A stretch of DNA of 12,941 nucleotides, taken from NCBI GenBank assembly GCA_903934745.1, contig CAIZOZ010000429.1, positions 1-12,941 of the forward strand, in the 5' to 3' direction. The translations under genes were made by a program, and so were the position numbers. This document shows, one piece after another, positions 1 through 7,156 of this stretch (position 1 is the stretch's first letter; each line of letters opens with the position of its first letter). The notes beneath the pieces are model-generated. The model was given only the letters and a program-made list of their open reading frames with translations, did no database searches and was not told where the DNA came from. The stretch comes from an uncultured cyanobacterium (lineage in GTDB: Bacteria > Cyanobacteriota > Cyanobacteriia > PCC-6307 > Cyanobiaceae).

Positions 1-2395
1 GCCCCATGCCTTCGAATTTCACCGCAATCGAGATCTTCTCGCCGCTGCCGAACAGGTGGGTGATCTCACCCTCGCCGAAGCTGGCATGACGCAGCCGATC
101 CCCCACCGCCCAGTTGACGGCACCGCTGCGGCGGCGCACGGCGTTGCTGGGGGCTCCGGCTTCGCCACCGCTTTCCACCCGCCGGCTCTCGGGGCGGTCG
201 ACGCGGGTGAGGCGATCGAGGCGCTGTTCGCGGCGGATGGCGGCACCGCCGCTGTGGGGGATGTCGCCCTGGAGCAGTTCGCTGGGCAGCTCGGAGAGAA
301 ACACCGACGGCACCGCCGGCTCGCGCATGCCGCCCCAGAGGCGCCGCTCGCAGGCGTGGGAGAGAAACAGGCGCTCCTTGGCCCGGGTGAGTCCCACGTA
401 GCAGAGGCGTCGTTCCTCCTCCAGCGAGGCGGGGTCATCGAGGGAGCGGTAGCTGGGGAAGAGCCCCTGCTCCAGGCCCACCAGGAACACCACCGGAAAT
501 TCCAGCCCCTTGCTGGCGTGCAGGGTCATGAGCGTCACCCGGTCCTGCTCGGTGTCCTTGCTGTCGGCGTCGCTGGCCAGGGCGGCCGAGGCCAGGAAAT
601 CTTCCAGGGATCCCTCCTCGTTCTCCTCCTGGTACTGGAGGGCGGCGTTGACCAGTTCCCCCAGGTTGCGGCGCCGGTCTTCGGCCTCATCAGAGCCTTC
701 GGCCAGCAGTTCAGCCACATAGCCGCTCTGCTCCATCACCCGCTGCACCAGCTCAGAGGGGGGGGCCTCCTGGGAACGGCGCTGCAGATCACAGATCAGC
801 TCGTGGAACTGCAATAGCCCCTTGGCGGAACGGCCGCCGAGGGAGCGCACCGCTTCGGCGTCGCTCACCACATCCCACAGGGGGATGCCCAGCTGGCTGG
901 AGGCATCGGTGAGCCGCTCGATCGTCGTTTTGCCGATGCCCCGCTTGGGCGTGTTCAGCACCCGCAGCAGGCTGACGGTGTCGGCCGGGTTGACCAGCAG
1001 CTTCAGGTAGGCGAGCACATCCTTGATCTCGCGGCGGTCGTAGAAGCGCAGGCCGCCCACCACCAGATAGGGGATGCCCCAGCGCACCAACGATTCCTCC
1101 ATCGCCCGCGACTGGGCATTGGTGCGGTACAGCACGGCCATGTCGCCCCAGCGCAGCTCGGGGTGGGCGGCATCGAGCATGCGCATGCGGTGCACCACCG
1201 CTTCGGCCTCGGCGATCTCGTCGTCGCAGCGGGTCAGGCTGATCGGTTCGCCTTCACCGCGGGTGGGCCGCAACACCTTGTCGATCCGCTCGCTGTTGTG
1301 GGCGATCAGGGCGTTGGCCGCCTCCAGGATCGTGGCCGTGGAGCGGTAGTTCTCCTCCAGCTTCACCATCGTGCGGGTGGTGTCATCGGGGGCCCGGTCG
1401 CCGAAGTCGTCCTGGAAGCCCATCAGGATCGTGAAGTCGGCAGCGCGGAAGCTGTAGATGCTCTGGTCGGCATCGCCCACCACGAACACCGAGCGGCCGG
1501 ACCAGTCGTCGTAGGTCTCCGGGTCCTTGCCGTCCGTCACCAGCAGCTTGATCAGGTCGTACTGGGTGCGGTTGGTGTCCTGGTATTCATCCACCAGCAC
1601 ATGGCGGAAACGGCGATGCCAGTAGGAGCGCACCTGCTCGTTCTGGCGCAGCAACTGCACCGGCAGCAGCAGCAGGTCGTCGAAGTCGAGGGCGTTGTTG
1701 GCGGCCAGGGCACGCCGGTAGAGGCGGTAGGCCTCGGCCATCTTGCGATCGCGCAGGCCTTCGGCCTTGGCTTCCATTTCCTCCGGCAGCCAGCCCTGGT
1801 TCTTGGCGTTGCTGATTGCCCAGCGCACCTTCTTGGGCTCGAAGCGCTTGGGATCGAGCCCCAATTCCTGGGTGACGATCTCCTTGACCAGGCTCTGGGC
1901 ATCGTTCTCGTCGTAGATCGAGAACTGGCGGGTCCAGCTCAGGCCCTCGGAATCCTTGTACTTGTCGATGTCAAAGCGCAGCAGCCGGGCAAACAGGGCA
2001 TGGAAGGTGCCGATCCACAGCTCCTTGATCACCTCCCGGTAGATGCGACTGCGCAGCTTTTTCTGCTCGATCTGGCCGAGGGTGCTCCAGGGCTGGCCGT
2101 ACTGGCTCTGGGCCAGCTTCTGGGCCAATAGCAGCTCCAGCCGCTCCTTCATCTCGCGGGCGGCCTTGTTGGTGAAGGTCACCGCCAGCAACGCGCCCGG
2201 ATCGACGCCGTGGTGGCCGATCAGGTGGGCAATGCGATGGGTGAGGGCGCGGGTTTTGCCACTACCGGCCCCGGCCACCACCAGCAGCGGACCGGTGTGG
2301 TGATCCACGGCCCGGCGCTGGGCGTCGTTGAGGCCGGCGAGGAACGCGGAGGTGCGTTCCCCGGGAGCGTTGGCGGGGGTGGAGGCAGCAGCCAT
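1..2395 (-). CDS. pcrA: ATP-dependent DNA helicase PcrA/UvrD (superfamily 1), 3' end cut by window edge
   Basis: This is an SF1A 3'-5' DNA helicase that unwinds DNA during repair and clears recombination proteins or stalled complexes. The start ATG is at 2395-2393. The Walker A motif AGSGKT is at residues 43-48. The Walker B/motif II DEYQDTN is at 269-275. Motif III (VGDADQSIYSFR) follows, and motif VI YVGLTRA is at 666-672. The visible C-terminus reads GSGEKISIAVKFEGMG, which matches the Tudor-like end of PcrA family members, so of 798 visible codons only a few should be missing. I checked the reading frame at four separate points and found no net shift. An 8-C run (758-765 on the plus strand) lies inside the gene and is in frame. 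The gene is transcribed away from the glycan cluster and is probably unrelated to it. PcrA versus UvrD naming is not decidable here; the helicase call is secure. Confidence 0.96.
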   Translation of the reverse strand, partial: MAAASTPANAPGERTSAFLAGLNDAQRRAVDHHTGPLLVVAGAGSGKTRALTHRIAHLIGHHGVDPGALLAVTFTNKAAREMKERLELLLAQKLAQSQYGQPWSTLGQIEQKKLRSRIYREVIKELWIGTFHALFARLLRFDIDKYKDSEGLSWTRQFSIYDENDAQSLVKEIVTQELGLDPKRFEPKKVRWAISNAKNQGWLPEEMEAKAEGLRDRKMAEAYRLYRRALAANNALDFDDLLLLPVQLLRQNEQVRSYWHRRFRHVLVDEYQDTNRTQYDLIKLLVTDGKDPETYDDWSGRSVFVVGDADQSIYSFRAADFTILMGFQDDFGDRAPDDTTRTMVKLEENYRSTATILEAANALIAHNSERIDKVLRPTRGEGEPISLTRCDDEIAEAEAVVHRMRMLDAAHPELRWGDMAVLYRTNAQSRAMEESLVRWGIPYLVVGGLRFYDRREIKDVLAYLKLLVNPADTVSLLRVLNTPKRGIGKTTIERLTDASSQLGIPLWDVVSDAEAVRSLGGRSAKGLLQFHELICDLQRRSQEAPPSELVQRVMEQSGYVAELLAEGSDEAEDRRRNLGELVNAALQYQEENEEGSLEDFLASAALASDADSKDTEQDRVTLMTLHASKGLEFPVVFLVGLEQGLFPSYRSLDDPASLEEERRLCYVGLTRAKERLFLSHACERRLWGGMREPAVPSVFLSELPSELLQGDIPHSGGAAIRREQRLDRLTRVDRPESRRVESGGEAGAPSNAVRRRSGAVNWAVGDRLRHASFGEGEITHLFGSGEKISIAVKFEGMG

Positions 2396-2522
2396 CGGCA
2401 GAGCCTAGGCATGCCCTGGAGAAAGGCCGAAAGGGTCGCCCTTAGATTGCGCCGGTGCTCGTGGCTCCGCACGGGAGCAGGTCGAGGCGTTGATTCGGTC
2501 CCCCTGCGAACGGACTTCCCAG
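2396..2522. promoter_or_regulatory. Divergent intergenic region between pcrA and the glycosyltransferase unit
   Basis: These 127 bases separate two divergent genes and so should carry the promoters of pcrA (minus) and of the five-gene transferase unit (plus). Two small perfect inverted repeats are visible. AAGGG-TCG-CCCTT spans 2431-2443 and GCTCC-GCACG-GGAGC spans 2464-2478. A weak -10-like TAGATT follows the first repeat at 2444-2449. I see no convincing paired -35/-10 for either gene and no strong Shine-Dalgarno before the ATG at 2523. The promoter role is inferred from gene orientation, not from a recognised consensus. Confidence 0.45.
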
Positions 2523-3230
2523 ATGCCCCACTCCCCAGGTCCGATCCCCCTCTTCATTGGCTACGACCCGCGGGAGCGGGCCGCCACCGCCGTGCTGATC
2601 GACAGCCTGGTTCAGCACAGCTCCCTGCCGCTGTCGATCACGCCGATCGTCACGCCCCAGCTGGAAGCTCTGGGGGTGTTCCAACGGGAGCGGGATCCCA
2701 AGCAGGCGACGGCCTTCTCCTTCACCCGCTTCCTGGTGCCCTATCTGATGGGTTACCGGGGCTGGGCCATCTTCATGGACTGCGACATGCTCTGCCGCGG
2801 CGACATCGCCGAGCTCTGGGCTGAGCGCGACGATCGCTATGCGGTGCAGTGCGTCCAGCATGAGCACAACCCCAATGAGGCGGTGAAGTTTCTGGGTGAG
2901 CCCCAGAGCCCCTATCCGAAGAAGAATTGGAGTTCCCTGATGCTGCTCAACGGTGAGCGCTGCACGGCACTCACACCGGACTATGTGAACACTGCCAGCG
3001 GTCTGGAGCTGCATCGCTTCCACTGGCTGGCCGGTGATCAGGAGATCGGTGCCCTGGACGATCGCTGGAACCATCTGGTGGACGTGCAGGATCCGGCCCG
3101 CTCCCTAGGGGCCAGGTTGCTGCACTGGACCCTCGGTGGCCCCTGGTTCCGGGAGCAGGCCACCATGGGTGGAGTACTGGCGGCCGAGTGGTATCGGGCC
3201 CGCGATGACGCCATGCGTCTGTGGGATTGA
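2523..3230 (+). CDS. GT8-like glycosyltransferase with DCD metal-binding motif
   Basis: A 235-residue, probably cytoplasmic sugar transferase with a GT-A fold, related to the GT8 family (retaining, nucleotide-sugar dependent). The N-terminus has the IPLFIGYDPRE start typical of the group. The metal and nucleotide-sugar binding DxD motif is D86-C87-D88 in FMDCDMLC. Near the C-terminus HWTLGGPWF resembles the HxxGxxxPW block of GT8 enzymes. The donor and acceptor cannot be read from sequence. The frame stays open upstream to a TTG at 2490, but ATG 2523 fits the conserved start better and I chose it. It is the first gene of a five-gene unit, and its stop overlaps the next start. No signal peptide or membrane segment is seen. 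Confidence 0.82.
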   Translation: MPHSPGPIPLFIGYDPRERAATAVLIDSLVQHSSLPLSITPIVTPQLEALGVFQRERDPKQATAFSFTRFLVPYLMGYRGWAIFMDCDMLCRGDIAELWAERDDRYAVQCVQHEHNPNEAVKFLGEPQSPYPKKNWSSLMLLNGERCTALTPDYVNTASGLELHRFHWLAGDQEIGALDDRWNHLVDVQDPARSLGARLLHWTLGGPWFREQATMGGVLAAEWYRARDDAMRLWD

Positions 3231-4321
3231 GTCAGCCAGCCACGAGCGCGGCGGTTCGCCTGAGCATCGTCACGGTGTGCATGAACCGGTTGGAGCACCT
3301 GCTGGCCACGGCCTCGCGGGTGGCGGCCTGGCCAGGCCATCAGGAGCATGTGATTGTCGACTGGAGCAGTGCGGTGCCGGTGCAGCGGCAGCAGTTGCCC
3401 GCCGATGATCGGATCCGGCTGCTGCGGGTGGAGCGCGAACCCAGCTGGAACCTGTGCCGGGCCTACAACTTTGCGGTGTCCCGCGCCCAGGGGGATTGGA
3501 TCCTCAAGCTGGATGCCGACACCTGGCCCACGCAAGGCTGGTCCACACAGGACTGGTCCAGGCAGGACTGGGTGGGCGAGGTTCTGGGTCTGCAGCCCCG
3601 GTCTGGGGGGGTGCCGGCGGGTCCTGGTTATGCGTTCGGCAGCGGCCCGCAGGGGCGCAAGGGTCAGTTTCTGATGCCGCGCCAGCTGTTTGAAGCGGTA
3701 GGTGGCTTCAATGAGCATCTGATCGGCTACGGCTTCGACGACAAGGATCTGCAGACACGCCTGGCGGTGCACACAGGCCAGCCAGCCTCGGAGCTTCCGG
3801 AAGCCTGGATCGGCGTGATTCCCCATTCCGATGCAGAGCGGGCCGGTCAGGGACGCTCCGGCCGGTTGGACTGGCTGGAGGCGTCCCGGGGGTTGGCGGC
3901 GATGCGGGCCTCGCAGCTCAGTAACCGGCTGCTGGCGGCGCATTGCCCCTGGAGCGGCCGGGCCCCAGCTTCGGTGTATTTGGAGCGAGCCTCCGGCGTG
4001 TGGCAGGTGGAAGCGGCCACACTGCCTCGGCTGGCTGCGGGTGTGGCTGCTGAGATCAATCACGCCCGCCGCATGACCTTCTGGGGTTTCTTCCTGGCGA
4101 TTCCGGAACCCTGTCTGGAGGTGCTGCCCTATTCCCTCTTTCCGCCTGAGCGCGCTGGCCGCTGGCGGGTGCGGCTCTGGCACCGGATCTGGTGGTACAG
4201 CGGTCGCCCCCTGTTGGAGCTGCCGGTGTGGGCCCTGGTGCTGGGGCGCCAGGGGCTGATGGCCCTGCGGAGCAGGCTTGGGGAGCGGCTGGTGCAGGGC
4301 AACACGCCGCTGGATTCATGA
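3227..4321 (+). CDS. GT2-family glycosyltransferase, tandem copy A (galactosyltransferase-type C-terminal block)
   Basis: A 364-residue GT2 inverting glycosyltransferase. It opens with the strand LSIVTVCMNR, then the block WNLCRAYNFA (about 74-83), the DxD motif DAD at 96-98 and an acceptor-side block VGGFNEHLIGYGFDDKD ending near 174. That last block resembles the GT7 C-terminal segment found in bifunctional polysaccharide transferases. The C-terminus carries a Trp-rich stretch (WHRIWWYSGR). I chose TTG 3227 because it gives a four-base TTGA overlap with the previous stop, matching the other junctions of the unit; GTG 3221 in the same frame is the alternative. Its closest relative is the next gene. 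Just after the DxD it has a three-unit QGWST/QDWSR/QDWVG repeat that the neighbour lacks. Donor and acceptor are unknown. Confidence 0.85.
   Translation: MSQPATSAAVRLSIVTVCMNRLEHLLATASRVAAWPGHQEHVIVDWSSAVPVQRQQLPADDRIRLLRVEREPSWNLCRAYNFAVSRAQGDWILKLDADTWPTQGWSTQDWSRQDWVGEVLGLQPRSGGVPAGPGYAFGSGPQGRKGQFLMPRQLFEAVGGFNEHLIGYGFDDKDLQTRLAVHTGQPASELPEAWIGVIPHSDAERAGQGRSGRLDWLEASRGLAAMRASQLSNRLLAAHCPWSGRAPASVYLERASGVWQVEAATLPRLAAGVAAEINHARRMTFWGFFLAIPEPCLEVLPYSLFPPERAGRWRVRLWHRIWWYSGRPLLELPVWALVLGRQGLMALRSRLGERLVQGNTPLDS
3533..3577 (+). repeat. 15-bp tandem microrepeat, three units, inside GT2 copy A
   Basis: Three imperfect 15-base units stand head to tail: CAAGGCTGGTCCACA, CAGGACTGGTCCAGG and CAGGACTGGGTGGGC. 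They encode QGWST, QDWSR and QDWVG, so the repeat keeps the reading frame. They lie four residues after the DAD metal-binding motif. The tandem paralog at 4318 has unrelated sequence at this place, so the repeat probably arose after the duplication. Confidence 0.75.
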
Positions 4322-5334
4322 GCCTGTCGATCGTCACGGTGTGCATGAACCGGCGGCAGCACCTGCTGGCCACGGCCACGCAGGTGGCGGCCTGGCCCCA
4401 CCACGGGGAACACCTGATCGTTGATTGGAGCAGCCGCGAGCCCCTGCGGCGCCAGGAGCTGCCGGCAGACCCACGGCTACGGCTGCTGCGGGTGGAAGGG
4501 GAGGAGCGCTGGAATCTCTGCCGCGCCTACAACTTCGCGATGGCCACGGCGCAAGGCACCGTCCTGCTCAAACTCGATGCCGATGCCTGGCCTGAAGCCT
4601 GCTTTGATCCTGGTGCGGAGGCGTTGTCTCTCAACCTCGCTGCCACCGGCCAGGAGGGCCGGCTGCCCTGTGCCTTCGGCAGCGGTGGGGGCGGCCGCAG
4701 GGGTCAGCTGCTGATCGCTCGCCGGCTGTTTGAGGCGGTGGGTGGTTTTCACGAAATGCTGGAGGGTTACGGCTTCGATGACAAGGATCTGTCGGCTCGG
4801 TTGGCCCAGGTCCTGGGCCTCGAACCGGCCCGCATCCCCTCCCACTGGTTCGGTGTTCTGCCCCATAGCGACGCCAGTCGGGGTGGGGCCCAGGGGACTG
4901 GCGGTGCCCTGGTGGCTTCTTATGGTTTGGCGGCCTTGCGGGCCTCCCGGTTGGCCAACCGTCTGCAGGCTGCCCATACCCCCTGGAATGCAAACCGGCC
5001 GCGCTCCGCTTATCGGCGTCTTGGCCCGGAGCTCTGGCGCGTCGATCCGGCCACGTTGCCGGTTGCCGCTGTGGAGATCAGTGAGGAGATTGACCACGCC
5101 CGGCGGATGACGTTCTGGGGCTGTTTCCTGGCCATTCCGGAGATTTTTCTCGAAGAGTTGCCGGTGAAATTGGTGCCGCCCCCTCTGGGTGACCAATGGC
5201 CGGTGCGCTGGTGGCATCGTCTCTGGTGGCGGAGCGGTCGGCGCCTGATTCAGCTGCCGGTCACCCTGCTTTCCCTCAGCCGGGGCCAGTTGGAGGCGTT
5301 GCGGGCGGCGATCCGGCTCGGCCGGCGGCGATGA
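4318..5334 (+). CDS. GT2-family glycosyltransferase, tandem copy B (paralog of preceding gene)
   Basis: A 338-residue GT2 transferase that is a clear tandem paralog of copy A. Both share LSIVTVCMNR, HLLATA, VAAWP, IVDWSS, WNLCRAYNF, the DAD motif (87-89 here), YGFDDKD (151-157), HARRMTFWG and the WHRxWWxSGR tail. The start ATG at 4318 overlaps the previous TGA as ATGA; the frame is open upstream to 4192 but that part overlaps copy A and is not homologous. There is no clear Shine-Dalgarno, so translation probably depends on re-initiation after copy A. The region after the DxD differs from copy A (EACFDPGAEAL in place of the QDW repeat). The two probably act on successive or related linkages, which is an inference. 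Confidence 0.86.
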   Translation: MSLSIVTVCMNRRQHLLATATQVAAWPHHGEHLIVDWSSREPLRRQELPADPRLRLLRVEGEERWNLCRAYNFAMATAQGTVLLKLDADAWPEACFDPGAEALSLNLAATGQEGRLPCAFGSGGGGRRGQLLIARRLFEAVGGFHEMLEGYGFDDKDLSARLAQVLGLEPARIPSHWFGVLPHSDASRGGAQGTGGALVASYGLAALRASRLANRLQAAHTPWNANRPRSAYRRLGPELWRVDPATLPVAAVEISEEIDHARRMTFWGCFLAIPEIFLEELPVKLVPPPLGDQWPVRWWHRLWWRSGRRLIQLPVTLLSLSRGQLEALRAAIRLGRRR

Positions 5335-6305
5335 GGGGGCTGGGGGGGCGGCTGGGTGGTCGACGCCCGGCGGTGGCGGTGTATTTCTGCTTCAATCTGG
5401 TGAATCTGGCCGCGGCGACAGCCCAGAGGCTGCGAGAGCAGCCGCACGATCGAGCGATTGTGTTGTATGAACCCACACGGCTGGAGGCTGGTGCTCGGCC
5501 CACCTGGGCGTGGGGCCGTGGGCTTGGCTGGCTTCCCGCCTGCCCCCTCACGCTGCTGCTGCTGTTGCGGTTGTGTTGGCTGGGCCTGGTGCGCAAGATC
5601 TATCTCCCCCACCGCCGGGAGGGTGGACGGCTGCTGGCGGCGATCCTGGTGCGCGTTCCCCAGATCCTGCTGCTCGATGACGGCCTGGACCAGTACCGCG
5701 CCGAGCCCCGGGCCCTGCGGCCCGAGCAGTTCTCGCCGGGTACCCCCCTCTATCTGTTCTCCGATGCGGTGGCCTTTCGGGCCCCCTGGTGCCACCATTT
5801 CGCCTGTCGTGAGCTGGGACTGTTTCCCGTTGCCGCCGCTCAGCCACCGCCAGGCCTGTCGGTAGCCAGCCTTTTAATTGATTCGCCTGGGGTCGAGTTG
5901 TTGTGGCGCCAGCCTGGCGCCAGCCCCCGCCCCCTGCTGTTGCTCAGCCATCCCTACCCAGGCAAGCGGCGTTGGCATGGAGTGGGGGATCTGGAGCGGT
6001 TCCCAGGCTGTTCAGCCGAGGGGCTGATGCAGGGTTTCCCTGGTCCGGTGGCGATCGGCGAAAGTTTTACGCTGATCATCGGCCTGACCCGTCGCGATGC
6101 GGCATGGCCGCTGTGGGTAGGCTTGCCGGCGACGGTTGATGATCATTTTCGATCCATGGTGCGAGCTCTCTGCGCCTGCCGCTCGGCCACGGTTCTGGAG
6201 GCGGCTTCGGGGTTGCCGCAGGTGGCCATGGCTGGTCCTCACCCGGTGGTTCGACGGGCCACGGGCACAGAGCCGGAATCGTTTGCTGCCAGGATTGAAT
6301 CGTGA
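5331..6305 (+). CDS. Putative bacterial sialyltransferase-like (CMP-sugar) GT-B transferase
   Basis: A 324-residue protein that I do not firmly recognise. It carries the two short motifs described for bacterial sialyltransferase families GT38, GT52 and GT80: a (D/E)(D/E)G motif as LLLDDGLDQY (DDG at 116-118) and an HP motif as LLLSHPYPG (H207-P208). In those enzymes the acidic motif supplies the catalytic base and HP contacts the CMP-sugar. Their spacing here (about 90 residues) is plausible. A hydrophobic stretch at 72-88 may be a membrane-associated helix or a buried strand. The clear Ser/Thr motif expected further on is not evident. The start ATG 5331 overlaps the previous stop as ATGA; the open frame back to 5196 is a shadow of copy B. 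Codons 2-6 contain G5 and G7 runs. With kdsB and kdsD nearby, CMP-Kdo is a possible donor, but no biochemical assignment is justified. Confidence 0.45.
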   Translation: MRGLGGRLGGRRPAVAVYFCFNLVNLAAATAQRLREQPHDRAIVLYEPTRLEAGARPTWAWGRGLGWLPACPLTLLLLLRLCWLGLVRKIYLPHRREGGRLLAAILVRVPQILLLDDGLDQYRAEPRALRPEQFSPGTPLYLFSDAVAFRAPWCHHFACRELGLFPVAAAQPPPGLSVASLLIDSPGVELLWRQPGASPRPLLLLSHPYPGKRRWHGVGDLERFPGCSAEGLMQGFPGPVAIGESFTLIIGLTRRDAAWPLWVGLPATVDDHFRSMVRALCACRSATVLEAASGLPQVAMAGPHPVVRRATGTEPESFAARIES

Positions 6306-7156
6306 CCAACCGGGTTCCGGTCACGGTGGTGATTCATACCCTCAATGAGGAGTGCAATCTGCCGCAGGCCCTGCGTTCAGTTCGTGCCTGGGCCGACGAT
6401 ATCCTCGTCTGCGATATGCACAGCGACGATGACACCGTTGCGATCGCCAGACGCTTTGGTGCCCGGGTGTGCCTTCATGAGCGCCTGGGCTTCGCTGATC
6501 CGGCCAGGGCTTTTGCGATCGCTCAGGCTCGGCATGACTGGATCCTGGTGCTGGATGCCGATGAGCTGATCCCGGTTCCACTGGCCAGGGTCCTGGCGCA
6601 AGTGGTGGCAGAAGATGCGACCGATATCTGTTGGATTCCGCGTCTCAATTATCTATTGGGAGAGCCGATCAATGGCCTGGGCTGGGGTGCCGATCAAGAT
6701 GCGCAGATGCGATTATTCAGGCGTGATGCTGTTGTGGTGACGGCCGACATCCATCGATTTTTTCATGCAGCTGCGGGGGCAAGAGAGCGACGATTAAATT
6801 GCCGCGAACATGGTGCTATTGTCCATTTTAACTATGTTGATATAACGCAATTCATTGATAAGCTTAACCGATATACCACGATTGAAGCCTCCCAGGCCGA
6901 TCGTCAGGGCAAGGCCGCCTGGCTGCCGTATGCCATGGCGATTGCGTTTCGTGAGGCGATACGCCGCTACATTTTTGGCGGTGGATACAGATTTGGTTGG
7001 CGAGGTGTTTATCTCACTGTCTTGATGGTTGGTTATCGCTTGGCCGTGCAGGCCAAGCTGCGTGAGCTGAGGGCGGGTAATACGCGTGCTTCGGTGAAGG
7101 CCCACTACAGAATGGAGGCAGAATCCTATCTCAGGGCCTGGGATTCTGATGGCTAG
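6302..7156 (+). CDS. WaaE/KdtX-like GT2 glycosyltransferase (LPS-core type)
   Basis: A 284-residue GT2 transferase. The order VVIHTLNEECNLPQAL, SVRAWADDILVCD, a GFADPAR block and DWILVLDADE (DAD at 85-87) is that of the WaaE/KdtX group, which adds beta-linked glucose or a similar sugar to the LPS inner core. The C-terminal part FGGGYRFGWRGVYLTVLMVGYR is also typical and includes a hydrophobic segment that may touch the membrane. The start is GTG 6302, which overlaps the preceding TGA as GTGA. Base composition changes within the gene. The first half is GC-rich, while 6781-6900 is only about 42% GC by my count (50 of 120 bases), so the 3' half may have a separate origin. It is the last gene of the unit. 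The exact sugar added is unknown. Confidence 0.85.
   Translation: MTNRVPVTVVIHTLNEECNLPQALRSVRAWADDILVCDMHSDDDTVAIARRFGARVCLHERLGFADPARAFAIAQARHDWILVLDADELIPVPLARVLAQVVAEDATDICWIPRLNYLLGEPINGLGWGADQDAQMRLFRRDAVVVTADIHRFFHAAAGARERRLNCREHGAIVHFNYVDITQFIDKLNRYTTIEASQADRQGKAAWLPYAMAIAFREAIRRYIFGGGYRFGWRGVYLTVLMVGYRLAVQAKLRELRAGNTRASVKAHYRMEAESYLRAWDSDG

Noticed and set aside
758..765. Eight-base G run as a phase-variation site in pcrA
   Set aside because: It encodes Pro-Pro in frame in a housekeeping gene. A run of this size is expected by chance in so GC-rich a sequence.
56..2131. Long plus-strand open frames at 56-817 and 1163-2131
   Set aside because: Both are exact antisense frames of the PcrA helicase, which has all its motifs on the minus strand. 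Their translations are low-complexity Gly/Ala/Val/His-rich with no family features.
3038..4183. A 381-codon minus-strand open frame under GT2 copy A
   Set aside because: Antisense of the GT8-like and GT2 genes. A similar antisense frame appears under copy B only because the genes are duplicated.
4192..4317. Upstream extension of GT2 copy B
   Set aside because: This part overlaps copy A and is Gly/Ala-rich. The paralog begins with LSIVTV, which matches ATG 4318.
5196..5330. Upstream extension of the sialyltransferase-like gene
   Set aside because: It overlaps the end of copy B. ATG 5331 gives the same four-base overlap as the other junctions.
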